DNA of 64,000 bases. Source: JAJPKK01 sp963844635. Its GTDB lineage: Bacteria; Pseudomonadota; Alphaproteobacteria; Rhizobiales; Xanthobacteraceae. The notes under the pieces were generated by a model. That model saw only the letters and a program-made list of their open reading frames with translations. It had not been told where the DNA came from and did no database searches. Both the position numbers and the translations under genes were made by a program. The stretch spans positions 1,302,001 through 1,366,000 of the forward strand of contig CAWJPD010000003.1 of the NCBI GenBank assembly GCA_963844635.1, written 5' to 3'. Positions 54,675 to 63,666 of this stretch are shown piece after piece; positions within the stretch are counted from its first letter, which is position 1, and every line of letters begins with the position of its first letter.

Positions 54675-55659
54675 ACGTAGAAACCAAACCGCGTCGCGAC
54701 TGCGAACTCTTCGGGAAAGCTTGAGGGCGGTGGAAGGGCTAACGACAGGCAAGGCCTGCGTGTACGCGACCGGCTCTTTTGGACGTTATGAGGCGAGCGA
54801 ACACAGCGATCTTGATGCATTTATAGTTGGAAAGAGCGACGGAAATCCTGGCCGCGACGGGAAGGAAGGGAGCCGGTTGAACCGACTGGATGAGATTTGC
54901 GTCAAGGCCAAACTTATCAACATTACGAGAAATCAGGGAATCCCTGACTTTTCGGGGGACGGTCAGTATCTGGCCCATTATTCAGCGCATGAATTAGCAA
55001 AAACGCTTGGCACTCCAGAGGATGATGCCATAAATACGTTTACGGCTAGACTCTTGTTGCTACTTGAGAGCCGCCCTCTTCTAAATGATGATGTTTATAA
55101 TCAGATTACCAGGGAAATTATAGGAGAATACTGGCGCGACTACGCTGATCACGACCGAGAGTTTATGCCGGCCTTTTTATCAAATGATATCCTTCGATTG
55201 TGGAGAACATTTTGTGTCAACTACGAAGCGCGAACCCAAAGGGATCCGCCCGATCGAAAGGCCAAAGGGAAACTAAAGAATTACAAGCTTAAACATAGCA
55301 GACTGTTGACGTGTTATTCAGCTCTGCTCTATCTTTCGGCCGTTTACAAATTTCGAAGAACCGTCACACCAGAAGATGCTGCATTCATGATCGGCATGAC
55401 GCCTACTGAGCGCGTGGAATGGCTGCTGTCGGAGAACGGCGTCTCAACAGCTCATGCTGAGCTGCGACAAGTATTGGAGCAATATGATAAATTCCTTGTA
55501 ACAACAAATATAAGCGAAGACAAGCTTGTCGATAAATTTCAAGATAGAGCCGCTGCAATTAATTACATCGAAGAGGCGTCCAAGTTCGGCGATTTAGTGT
55601 TTGATGCCCTGCGAGAAATTGGAAAGGGTACTCGATATTATCGATTACTTGTGGTTTGA
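54658..55659 (+). CDS. Nucleotidyltransferase of the Pol-beta superfamily, partner of the DEDDh exonuclease
   Basis: The 333-residue product has the nucleotidyltransferase signature ATGSFGRYEASEHSDLDAFI (Gly-Ser at 39-40, Asp-x-Asp at 51-53). The rest is helical, with ARLLLLLESRPLLNDDVYNQ, IIGEYWRDYADHDREFMPAF, LRLWRTFCVNYEARTQRDPP and KLKHSRLLTCYSALLYLSAV, which resembles the helical part of GlnD/DUF294-type enzymes more than CD-NTases or MNT antitoxins. The third acidic residue is not obvious. The start is GTG at 54658 behind GGGGGG. It shares the AT-rich codon use of the exonuclease and is followed after 95 bp by an insertion sequence. Nucleotide and target are unknown. Confidence 0.78.
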   Translation: MNQLTERRNQTASRLRTLRESLRAVEGLTTGKACVYATGSFGRYEASEHSDLDAFIVGKSDGNPGRDGKEGSRLNRLDEICVKAKLINITRNQGIPDFSGDGQYLAHYSAHELAKTLGTPEDDAINTFTARLLLLLESRPLLNDDVYNQITREIIGEYWRDYADHDREFMPAFLSNDILRLWRTFCVNYEARTQRDPPDRKAKGKLKNYKLKHSRLLTCYSALLYLSAVYKFRRTVTPEDAAFMIGMTPTERVEWLLSENGVSTAHAELRQVLEQYDKFLVTTNISEDKLVDKFQDRAAAINYIEEASKFGDLVFDALREIGKGTRYYRLLVV

Positions 55660-55754
55660 CATATTATTCTTGTGAATCGGGACGCGTGTGGACGGCAGAA
55701 TCCCGGGTCGCATTTTGCACGCGATTCGCACACTGGCTTCCGCGCTGGCCTAAG

Positions 55755-57660
55755 CCGAACTTTACCCAACGTTGAGTTAAGCCATTGTTTTCATTGATGG
55801 CGCGCCAGATATGTAGTCATAACATATGGTAAATAACGCTTGACATGGCACGTGCGGCTTAATTCAAGCTGCACATGTACGTCGCTGTCGTGCCGAACCG
55901 GCGCTCCCGCCCCGCCATCCTGCTGCGGGAGAGTTTTCGCGACGGCGCCAAGGTGAAGAACCGCACGCTCGCGAACCTGTCGGATTGGCCGACAGAGCGC
56001 ATCGAGGCGCTGCGGGCGGCGTTGCGCGGCGACAAGTTGGTCCCGCTTGGCGGCTTTGAGATCGTCCGTGCGTTGCCGCACGGACACGTGGCGGCGGCGT
56101 TGGGTATGGCGCGGCAAATCGGTCTCGATGCGCGGTTGCCGGACGGGCCGGAGCGGCAGCGGCAATTGGCGCTGGCGCTGATCGTGGCGCGGCTGATCGA
56201 TCCGGCCGCCAAGCTTGCCACCGCCCGCGCGCTCGATGAGACGACGGCGATCCATTCGCTTGGCGCGACGCTGGGGCTCGGCGCGGTCAGCGCCAAGCAA
56301 GTCTATGCGGCCCTCGACTGGCTGGGCGCGGCGCAGCCGACGATCGAGACGGCCTTGGCGCGCCGCCACCTGCGCGACGGGACGCTGGTGCTCTACGATG
56401 TGAGTTCGAGCTACGTCGAGGGGCGCTGCTGCGCGTTGGCGCGCTTTGGTCATTCGCGGGATGGCCGTCACGACAAGATGCAGATCGTGTTCGGGCTGTT
56501 GTGTTCCGCCGACGGATGTCCGGTTGCGATCGAGGTCTTCGAAGGCAATACCGGCGATCCCGCAACGCTCGGCAATCAGATTGCCAAGCTCAAGGAGCGC
56601 TTCGGCCTCAAACGCGTCATCCTGGTCGGCGACCGCGGAATGATCACGCAGGCGCGCATCGAACACGATCTTGTGCCGGCCGGCCTCGACTGGATCACTG
56701 CGCTGCGCGCGCCGGCGATCCAGCAGCTTGCCGCCGAGGGCGGGCCGCTGCAGCTGTCATTGTTCGACGAGCGCGACCTCGCGGAGATCGAAAGCCCGGA
56801 GTTCCCGGGCGAGCGCCTCATCGTCTGCAAGAACCCGGCGCTGGCCGAGGAACGCGCCCGCAAGCGCAACGAACTGCTCGATGCCACCGAGCAGGACCTC
56901 AAGGACATTCAAGCACGCATCGCGCGACGGCGATCGCCGCTGCGCGACGCCGCCAATATCGGCCTCAAGGTCGGCGCCGTGCTGCACCGTCGCAAGGTCG
57001 CCAAACACTTTCAAATCGAGATCACCGACGGTGCGCTGAGCTTCACGCGCCATCAGGCCGCGATCGCCGCGGAAGCCGCGCTCGATGGCTTCTACGTGCT
57101 GCGCACCAGTGTTCCGGCCAACGCGCTCAATGCCGCCGACACGGTGCGCGCCTATAAGAGCCTCGCCAATGTCGAGCGCGCCTTCCGCAGCCTCAAGACC
57201 ATCGACCTCGACATTCGGCCCATCTTCCATTGGGCGACCCCGCGCGTGCGCGCCCACGTGTTCCTGTGCATGCTCGCCTATCATCTCGAATGGCACATGC
57301 GTCAGGCGCTCGCGCCCATGCTGTTCGATGATCACGATCGCGCCGCCGGCGAAGCGTTACGTCCCTCTCCGGTCGCCAAGGCGCAGCCCTCGCCCGCAGC
57401 CAGACGGAAAGCCAAGACCAAACGCACCGAGGACGGCCTGCCGGTGCACAGCTTCCGCACCTTGCTCGCCGATCTCGCAACCCTCACACGCAATCTCGCA
57501 AAACTCGCCGGCGCTCCCGTAACCGTGCTGTTCGCAAAACCGACGCCGATCCAGCAGCGCGCCTTCGATCTGCTCGGCGTCAAACCGCAAATGTAGTCAG
57601 GCCTCGATAAAACAATCGAGGTCAGCCAACCACTTGCATCGCCGCAAGGGTAAAGTTCGG
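55755..57660 (+). mobile_element. Complete IS1634-family (IS4-like) insertion sequence (1906 bp)
   Basis: The termini are CCGAACTTTACCC at the left and its inverse GGGTAAAGTTCGG at the right. They are flanked by a perfect 6-bp target duplication, CCTAAG (55749-55754 and 57661-57666). The element holds one intact transposase gene. The unbroken frame and exact duplication indicate a recent insertion. Confidence 0.93.
55875..57596 (+). CDS. IS1634-family transposase
   Basis: DDE transposase of 573 residues. The first acidic residue is in LVLYDVSSSYVEG, the second in VILVGDRGMITQARI, and the glutamate in YKSLANVERAFRSLKTIDLD, the Y-(2)-R-(3)-E-(6)-K signature of the IS4/IS1634 group. The N-terminal part FRDGAKVKNRTLANLSDWP is also diagnostic. 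MYVAVVPNRRSRPA is the start used; there is no strong ribosome site, as often in transposases. The C-terminal tail is Lys/Ala-rich. Confidence 0.95.
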   Translation: MYVAVVPNRRSRPAILLRESFRDGAKVKNRTLANLSDWPTERIEALRAALRGDKLVPLGGFEIVRALPHGHVAAALGMARQIGLDARLPDGPERQRQLALALIVARLIDPAAKLATARALDETTAIHSLGATLGLGAVSAKQVYAALDWLGAAQPTIETALARRHLRDGTLVLYDVSSSYVEGRCCALARFGHSRDGRHDKMQIVFGLLCSADGCPVAIEVFEGNTGDPATLGNQIAKLKERFGLKRVILVGDRGMITQARIEHDLVPAGLDWITALRAPAIQQLAAEGGPLQLSLFDERDLAEIESPEFPGERLIVCKNPALAEERARKRNELLDATEQDLKDIQARIARRRSPLRDAANIGLKVGAVLHRRKVAKHFQIEITDGALSFTRHQAAIAAEAALDGFYVLRTSVPANALNAADTVRAYKSLANVERAFRSLKTIDLDIRPIFHWATPRVRAHVFLCMLAYHLEWHMRQALAPMLFDDHDRAAGEALRPSPVAKAQPSPAARRKAKTKRTEDGLPVHSFRTLLADLATLTRNLAKLAGAPVTVLFAKPTPIQQRAFDLLGVKPQM

Positions 57661-57800
57661 CCTAAGCAGGACCGATCCTTTATCATCGGTCCAGATCGGT
57701 CGCGCTGGCGGATGGGCCTCAGCGCTGGCGAAGCCGCCTTTGGATTGGTAATGATAGGTGCCGAGCTGCATCGGGGTGACAGGTAGACGGGAGGATTTGC

Positions 57801-59557
57801 ATGTTCAGAACTGGACCGCTTGCTGCTTTGGCGTCGCTCGGCCTTGCGGCCATGGTAATGCCCGCCATTGCGGCCGACGTGACCTTCGAGAGACTGGTCA
57901 ACGCACCGAACGATCCGCAGAACTGGCTGATGGTCCACCGTGACTACAACAATTCGCGGCACTCGCCGTTGACCGCGGTCAACGCGGACAACGTCAAGGA
58001 CCTCAAGCTGAAGTTCATCTTCTCCATCGGCGGGCGGGGAACCGGCGGGACGCTGCGCGGCAAGGAGGAATCGACCCCGCTGGTCGATGACGGATTCATG
58101 TATGTGTCCGATACGTGGACGCGGGTGATGAAGTTCGACGTGCGCAGCGGCACCAATGCGGTGCCCTTGTGGCGCACGATCCCAAAATCAAGCAGTCCCG
58201 CACCAATCGCGGCATCGCGATGTACGGCAACAAGGTCCTCGTCTCGACCAACGACATGCGTATGATGGCGCTCAACCGCGACTCCGGCGAGCTCGTGTGG
58301 GAGGTGAACGCGGCGGCGCCGACCGACCCGGTCACTGGCACGCCTTCACCGAAGACCCAAGGCTTCACCGGCGGCCCCGCTCGCGATCAAGACCCGCGGC
58401 GGCAAGGAAGCTCGTGGTGCAGGGCGAGAGCACCGGCGGCCAGCTCGGCACGCGAAGCTGGGTCGGCGCCTTGGATGTCAACACCGGTCAATTGGCGTGG
58501 CGCACCTTCACCATCCCGGCGCCGGGTGAGCCGGGGTCTGAAACTTGGAAGGATAACCATAACGCTTGGCGAATCGGCGGCGGCGGCGTGTGGCAGACCG
58601 CCTCCTACGATCCCGACACCAACCTCTTGTTCTACGGCACCGGAGACGCGTTCCCGAGCTTCGATCCCCAGTTCCGGCCCGGCGACAATCTGTTCACGGC
58701 GAGCACGATCGCGCTCGACGCCGACACCGGCAAAATCGTCGTGGTACTTCCAGGAGACGCCGAACGAGCATTGGGACTTCGACACGCCGAGCCCGAAGAT
58801 GCTCTACGAGGTCTTCGATCAATGGCGAGCCGCGCAAGGTCGTCGCCAATTTCTCGCGCAACGGTTTCTTCTACACGCTCGACCGCACCAACGGCCAGTT
58901 CCTGCGCGCCGATCCATATCAGGAGAAGATCACCTGGACCAAGGGCATCGACCCGAAGACCGGTAGGCCGGTCGACTACAATCCCACCAGCACCGGTTCA
59001 GCTCTATGCCGGCATTGGCGTGATGCGGGAAAAGCCGGGGCAGGAGGCTTGCCCGTGGTGGAACGGCGCGCCGACCTTCTTCCCGCCGACAATGGACGCC
59101 AAGCGCATGATCGCCTATGTGGCCGGCGCCGAAGGGTGCATTTCCAGCACCGCAGTCAAGACGCCGATGGACGAGAAGAAGGACTATGTCGGGCTGCCGC
59201 CATGCTGCACCGAGCAGGGCCGCGTCACCGCCCATGGCGCGCTATGGGCACTCGACGTGCGCACCGGCAAGGTCATCAGCCAAGGAGACGTTCCAGCCGG
59301 CGACCGAGTCCGGCATGCTGAGCACCGACGGCGGCCTGCTATTCACCGGCCACATGACCGGAAAGTTCGCCGCTTATGACGCAGACACGCTCAAGGAGAT
59401 TTGGAGCTTCAATCTCGGTACGCCGATCACGGCGCCGCCGATCGCTTACAGCGTGGATGGCAAGCAATACATCGCGGTCGTAGCCGGCGGCACCACCAAT
59501 TTGCGCGGTGCCGGTCTTTATCAGCCGAGTGCCATCGTCGCGGTGTTCGGTTTGTAG
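57801..59557 (+). pseudogene. PQQ-dependent dehydrogenase (quinoprotein), at least seven apparent frameshifts
   Basis: Periplasmic eight-bladed quinoprotein of the alcohol dehydrogenase type. Signal MFRTGPLAALASLGLAAMVM ... AIA. Recognisable blocks follow in changing frames: NWLMVHRDYNNSRHSPLTAV, AMYGNKVLVSTNDMRMMALN, VQGESTGGQLGTRSWVGALD, LFYGTGDAFPSFDPQFRPGD, TPNEHWDFDTPSPKMLYEV (catalytic-region Asp), ACPWWNGAPTFFPPTMDAKR, GMLSTDGGLLFTGHMTGKFA, and GGTTNLRGAGLYQPSAIVAV at the end. Frame changes lie near 58172, 58378, 58408, 58742, 58820, 58999 and 59283. GGGAGGATTTGC precedes the ATG. It lies just downstream of the IS1634 copy, whose insertion may have removed its promoter. Repaired length is about 580 residues. 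Confidence 0.88.
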
Positions 59558-59574
59558 AAGGCGGTGTCGTAGCC

Positions 59575-59730
59575 CAGCGCGGTAGCCCGGATTTGCGCTG
59601 TCCATTGTCGTCGAGACGACTGGCCACATGCGGGTTGTTATAGCTGTGGCCCGGATGAGCGGTTGCGCGAAGTCCGGGAACGGCGGACAGCCGCCCAGCC
59701 GCCCCGGGTTTCGCAAGCGAAACCCGGGCT
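59575..59730. repeat. Dispersed repeat, family C (TAGCCCGG...CCGGGCTA), ending in a strong palindrome
   Basis: The stretch contains GGTAGCCCGGATTTGCGC, GGCCCGGATGAGCGGTTG, GAAGTCCGGGAACGGCGG and finally CCCGGGTTTCGC-AA-GCGAAACCCGGG (59703-59728), a perfect 12-bp hairpin, then CTAC. It lies directly upstream of the epimerase gene and may also act as a terminator of the quinoprotein transcript. Confidence 0.75.
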
Positions 59731-59737
59731 ACAAGGT

Positions 59738-60149
59738 ATGTGCGTGATCGGCAAGCTCAACCATGTCGCCATAGCTGTGCGCGACCTTGCTGCTGCCGCG
59801 AAGGTCTATCGCGAACTCTTGGGCGCGGAAGCGACGACCCCGGTGGCGCAGGCCGAACACGGGGTCACCACTGTCTTCATCAACCTGCCGAACACGAAAA
59901 TCGAATTGATCGAGCCGCTCGGCCCCGAACTCGCCGATTACCAAGTTCCTGGACCGCAATCCGGAAGGCGGCATCCACCATCTGTGCTATGAGGTCGACG
60001 ATATCATTGGCGCGCGCGATCGGCTCAAAGCGAGTGGGGCGCGCGTGCTCGGGAGCGGCGAACCCAAGATCGGAGCACACGGAAAGCCGGTGCTCTTTCT
60101 GCACCCAAAGGATTTGCTCGGTACGCTGGTCGAGCTTGAACAGGCGTGA
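59738..60149 (+). pseudogene. mce: Methylmalonyl-CoA epimerase (VOC family), one apparent base insertion
   Basis: Converts (S)- to (R)-methylmalonyl-CoA in propionyl-CoA oxidation. IGKLNHVAIAVRDLAAAAKV, TTVFINLPNTKIELIEPLG (metal Glu and Gln/Glu strands) are in frame one; near 59940 it shifts and continues KFLDRNPEGGIHHLCYEVDD, IIGARDRLKASGARVL, GKPVLFLHPKDLLGTLVELE. His residues in LNHVAIA and IHHLCYE and Glu in LVELE are the metal ligands. Repaired it is about 136 residues, normal. GTG 59744 (MIGKLNH) is likely the true start. Adjacency to the DUF1467 gene is typical for this family in alphaproteobacteria. Confidence 0.9.
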
Positions 60150-60157
60150 GGTGACCG

Positions 60158-60430
60158 GTGCCTTGGACGACGATGCTCGCGATCTTCTTCATCGTCTGGT
60201 GGCTCGTGTTGTTCACGGTGTTGCCCTGGGGCATCCAGTCCCAAGGTGAGACGGGAAAAATCGCGCCCGGCACCGATCCCGGAGCGCCGGCGGTGCCTGG
60301 CCTGAGGATCAAGCTCGTATGGACGACGGTCGTCGCGGGCCTCGTGTTCGGCGCCTTCTACTGGGCCTTCGTTACAAGGGCCGTCGCTTTTGACGACCTC
60401 GTGACGATGTGGGGCTTGCTTCCGCACTGA
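60158..60430 (+). CDS. DUF1467 family membrane protein
   Basis: The 90-residue product has two membrane helices (AIFFIVWWLVLFTVLPWGI and TVVAGLVFGAFYWAFVT) joined by the family's signature loop QGETGKIAPGTDPGAPAVPG. Function unknown. It begins with GTG 8 bp after the mce stop and is part of the same transcription unit, as in other alphaproteobacteria. Confidence 0.88.
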   Translation: MPWTTMLAIFFIVWWLVLFTVLPWGIQSQGETGKIAPGTDPGAPAVPGLRIKLVWTTVVAGLVFGAFYWAFVTRAVAFDDLVTMWGLLPH

Positions 60431-60601
60431 CCGTCCCCTCTTCTGACAGCGTCGCGTTTGCATGCGCGATGGCGCGGAACTCCGCTCGGGCCGAGCGCGT
60501 CGGGTCCGCTCTCATGCACACCCAGCAAACCCTCTCTCAGCCGCTCTCCCACGCGTGCCAGCCCGAGAGCGAAAATGATTTGTGGTCAGAGGAACTCCGC
60601 A

Positions 60602-61038
60602 ATGCAGACCTATCTTGAGCCAACGCAAGATGCCGGGCGAGCCCTCTTGAAGCGTGGCATCTCCGGCGAAATCATCATGCTGAATCTGCTACGCCTGCGG
60701 GAAGTGGCGATGACTACGCCGCCAACCCCGGGCTCGCGCCTGAGCAACCGATCACTGGCGCCGAAGCCTATGACCGTTACATTGCCCATACACTTCCTTA
60801 TTTGATTGAGAGCGGCGGCGAGCTTTTGTTCCTTGGGGACGGCGGACCGTTCCTGATTGGCCCTGAAAGCGAACGATGGGATCGCGCCATACTTGTGAAG
60901 CAGAGTTCCGTCCAGTCATTCATGGCCTTCTCTCGCGATATCGAATACCTCGCGGGGCTTGGACATCGAACCGCCGCGGTCGAGGACTCGCGGCTGCTGC
61001 CGCTGACGCAAAGTCTTGTGCCCGGCAGGCAATCCTGA
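60602..61038 (+). pseudogene. DUF1330-family protein, one apparent base deletion
   Basis: Dimeric ferredoxin-like alpha/beta barrel protein of unknown activity. The first frame gives MQTYLEPTQDAGRALLKRGI then GEIIMLNLLRLREVA; near 60708 one G seems lost, and the second frame gives DDYAANPGLAPEQPITGAEA, YDRYIAHTLPYLIESGGELL, FLGDGGPFLIGPESERWDRA to SRLLPLTQSLVPGRQS. The restored length is about 145 residues. AACTCCGC precedes the ATG without a clear ribosome site. It is alone, between DUF1467 and a repeat. Confidence 0.78.
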
Positions 61039-61161
61039 CGCGCTTCATTCTCGCCCATGCTGGGCGCTACCTTGGTTCGGCCGAGCGTTGCGTGGTTCAC
61101 ACCCAGCACGCGCATGGTCACGGCACGCGCATTGCAGCGGCTGTCGTGGTTCCCTTTTTTG

Positions 61162-61260
61162 GAGCGGGATGCGTTCAGCGCGAAATCGCCTCCCGCTCTG
61201 TTCCCTTTCATTTTGCGCATTCCTTGTCGGAAAAATCTGCAATTTTTTCGGGATCATGCG
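61162..61260 (-). repeat. Dispersed repeat, family A (minus orientation)
   Basis: The minus strand reads GCATGATCCCGAAAAAATTG, CAGATTTTTCCGACAAGGAA, GAGCGGGAGGCGATTTCGCG and GAACGCATCCCGCTCC. It ends 23 bp before the isochorismatase start. Confidence 0.82.
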
Positions 61261-61283
61261 CCAGGACCGAGGCAGGAAATCCG

Positions 61284-61961
61284 ATGCCAACGATACCAGC
61301 CGATCCGTATGCATGGCCCTTCGACGGCGACCTCGCTCCGCACAATACGGCGCTGATCATCATCGACATGCAGACGGACTTCTGCGGCAAAGGCGGCTAC
61401 GTTGACAAAATGGGCTATGACCTTTCGCTCACGCGTGCGCCGATCGAGCCGATCCGCGCGATGCTGGAGGCGGCCCGGGACCGCGGCTACCAAGTCATTC
61501 ATACCCGCGAAGGCCATCGCTGCGATCTCAGCGACCTTCCCGCCAACAAGCGGTGGCGCTCGCGACAGATCGGCGCCGGTATTGGCGATCCCGGCCCGTG
61601 CGGTCGCGTCCTCGTGCGCGGCGAGCGGGGGTGGGAGATCATTCCGGAATTGGAGCCGGCGCCCGGCGAGCCGATCATCGACAAAGCGGGCAAAGGCGCA
61701 TTCTATGCGACCGATCTCGAACTCATGCTGCGCACCAAAGGCATTCGCAATCTGATGCTGGCAGGCATCACCACCGATGTGTGCGTGCACACCACGATGC
61801 GCGAAGCCAACGACCGCGGTTTCGAATGCCTGCTCCTTGAGGACTGCTGCGGCGCGACCGATGCCGGCAACCACGCTGCCGCGATCAAGATGGTGAAGAT
61901 GCAGGGGGGCGTATTCGGTGCCGTTGCGGATTCCGGCAAGTGCCTTGCTCACATGCCTTGA
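61284..61961 (+). CDS. Isochorismatase-family cysteine hydrolase, biuret/ureidoacrylate amidohydrolase-like
   Basis: Cytoplasmic amidohydrolase of 225 residues. The catalytic triad is visible: Asp in LIIIDMQTDFCGKGG, Lys in IIDKAGKGAFYATDLE and Cys in LMLAGITTDVCVHTTMREA. HTREGHRCDLSDLPANKRWR is a substrate-side segment typical of the biuret hydrolase and RutB-like branch that splits small ureides. CAGGAAATCC precedes the ATG. A permease of the xanthine/uracil type lies on the opposite strand 120 bp on, which fits use of a nitrogen-rich compound, though the two are convergent. The substrate is an inference. Confidence 0.88.
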   Translation: MPTIPADPYAWPFDGDLAPHNTALIIIDMQTDFCGKGGYVDKMGYDLSLTRAPIEPIRAMLEAARDRGYQVIHTREGHRCDLSDLPANKRWRSRQIGAGIGDPGPCGRVLVRGERGWEIIPELEPAPGEPIIDKAGKGAFYATDLELMLRTKGIRNLMLAGITTDVCVHTTMREANDRGFECLLLEDCCGATDAGNHAAAIKMVKMQGGVFGAVADSGKCLAHMP

Positions 61962-62082
61962 TCCGGCACTTGCCTGTCCACACGCCCTGATGCCTCGATT
62001 CGACGAGGGCAAGCGTTGCCGGACAACCGGCTACTCTACTGCGCGCGATTATCCGCGCGCAGAAAGGTTCGGCGCAAGGTCG

Positions 62083-63666
62083 TCACTCTGCCGGGGCTGG
62101 GTGGTGAACCTCCTGCGGCGATGCGGCGGCAATCGAGATCATCTCCGGATAGCGGTGGAGGCCGTAGATGAAAGCTGCCACCATGAGATAGGCGACGCTG
62201 ACCGCTGGCGTTACCGCGAACCCGATCGTGCCGCCATGCATGAAGCCGAAGAAAGTCAGCACCGCGCCGGCCAGTGCGAAAGCAGAGGCCTCGACGAACC
62301 GGCGGTCGATGACAAAGACTGCGATCGCGCCGAGAACGAGACCGGTCACGATCGAGCCGCCACCAAGCACATCGAGACCCTGATAAAGGACCATGCTGTT
62401 GAGCTTGGCGATGCCGACTGCCTCGGCGCTGGTGCCTGCCGCCTGCAAGGCGAGGTCGATCTGCCCCTTACACCAAGCGGCGAGGTGCGGGAACAGCGCG
62501 AGCACGATCGCCGGAGCGTGTGATCGCGGCGTGGTTTGGAACGCCTGTGACCCGATCAGCATGCCAATGTAGAGCAGGATCGGCAAGATCGCGACCAGCG
62601 GCACCAACGCCAGCATGACCGGGATGATGTGGAACCAGGCGAGGATGATCACCATGACGCCAGTCGCTGCCGAATAGCCGATGCGCCCGCCCATGGCCTT
62701 CCACCCTGGATGACCGATATAGACCGCGTTGATGAAGGGGTTGCCCATCAGGCAACCGATCAGGCTTACAACGCCGTCGGCGGTCAACACCCGCGTCGTC
62801 GGATAGGCATCGCCCGCCGCCTCGGCGCTTTCGACATTGTCCATCGCCTCGACGAGATCGTAGATGCCGAACGGGATCGCGGTCACGAGAATGATGCCGA
62901 GATATTCGAAGCCGGAGAATACCGTTCCGAAGGCCGGCAGCGGTACCGAAAATCCAAAGCTCGAAATCGCATCGCCCAGCCCACCGAGGCTGAGACCGCC
63001 ATAGCCCAGCCCGAACAGGTTCGATCCCCAGGCCAGCACCATGCCAAGAATGAGTGCGACGAGGCCGGCCGGAATTCCTTTGGGGTATTGCAGGCCGCCG
63101 AACCAGCTGACGATGATTACGGCAAAGCAGGTGAGCCCGATCACCGGCGTCATGAACATTTGCAGCGCGGGCTGCATTGAGATGAAGGTGACGGAGACGC
63201 CGGCAAGCGTGCCGAGCAATGCAGCGCGTGGTGTGATTCGACGAATATAAGGAGCGATAAACCCGCCGATCATCAGGATGAAGCTCTGGAAGAACACCCA
63301 GACGAGGCCGGCCTGCCAGCCCTTTACGGGGTCACCGGTCTTGGCGGCGATCGGCAGCATGATCACCAGCGTGACGATGAACATGTGGGGCACGCTGATG
63401 CCGGAAGGCAACGCGCAAACATCGTCGCGGCCGGTCTTTTTCGCCAATTGATAGGCGAGAAAGGCATAGTACAAAGTGCTCAGGAACAGCATCAGCGCAG
63501 TCGCCGGCAGGATGCGGCCGAACACGAGGTCGTCCGGCATCTTCACCACGACCCGCAACAGGAAGGTCAACGTCAGCATGTTGACCAGGATGTTGGTGCC
63601 GAAACCAAAGAAGGCGTTCCAGTCACCGGGTGTCCATAAAGATGGGCGATATCTCGACTCGGGCAT
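62083..63666 (-). CDS. Xanthine/uracil/vitamin C-type permease (NCS2-like)
   Basis: Membrane transporter of 527 residues with about twelve helices. It starts WTPGDWNAFFGFGTNILVNM, then PSGISVPHMFIVTLVIM, YPKGIPAGLVALILGMVLAW, SGFEYLGIILVTAIPFGIYD, EAMDNVESAEAAGDAYPTTR (NCS2 motif region with Glu and Asn), LTADGVVSLIGCLMGNPF and NAVYIGHPGWKAMGGRIGYS. The VEAMDNVESA and GNPF signatures are those of the guanine/xanthine branch (AzgA-like). Its C-terminus EVHHPAPAE is polar. The ATG at 63666 has GGAGGTT upstream. No adjacent catabolic operon is on its strand. Confidence 0.87.
   Translation of the reverse strand: MPESRYRPSLWTPGDWNAFFGFGTNILVNMLTLTFLLRVVVKMPDDLVFGRILPATALMLFLSTLYYAFLAYQLAKKTGRDDVCALPSGISVPHMFIVTLVIMLPIAAKTGDPVKGWQAGLVWVFFQSFILMIGGFIAPYIRRITPRAALLGTLAGVSVTFISMQPALQMFMTPVIGLTCFAVIIVSWFGGLQYPKGIPAGLVALILGMVLAWGSNLFGLGYGGLSLGGLGDAISSFGFSVPLPAFGTVFSGFEYLGIILVTAIPFGIYDLVEAMDNVESAEAAGDAYPTTRVLTADGVVSLIGCLMGNPFINAVYIGHPGWKAMGGRIGYSAATGVMVIILAWFHIIPVMLALVPLVAILPILLYIGMLIGSQAFQTTPRSHAPAIVLALFPHLAAWCKGQIDLALQAAGTSAEAVGIAKLNSMVLYQGLDVLGGGSIVTGLVLGAIAVFVIDRRFVEASAFALAGAVLTFFGFMHGGTIGFAVTPAVSVAYLMVAAFIYGLHRYPEMISIAAASPQEVHHPAPAE

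Noticed and set aside
54658..55659. Idea that the nucleotidyltransferase is a CBASS CD-NTase or an MNT antitoxin
   Set aside because: Its helical C-terminal part and length fit neither, no HEPN, effector or Cap gene is adjacent, and the third acidic residue could not be placed.
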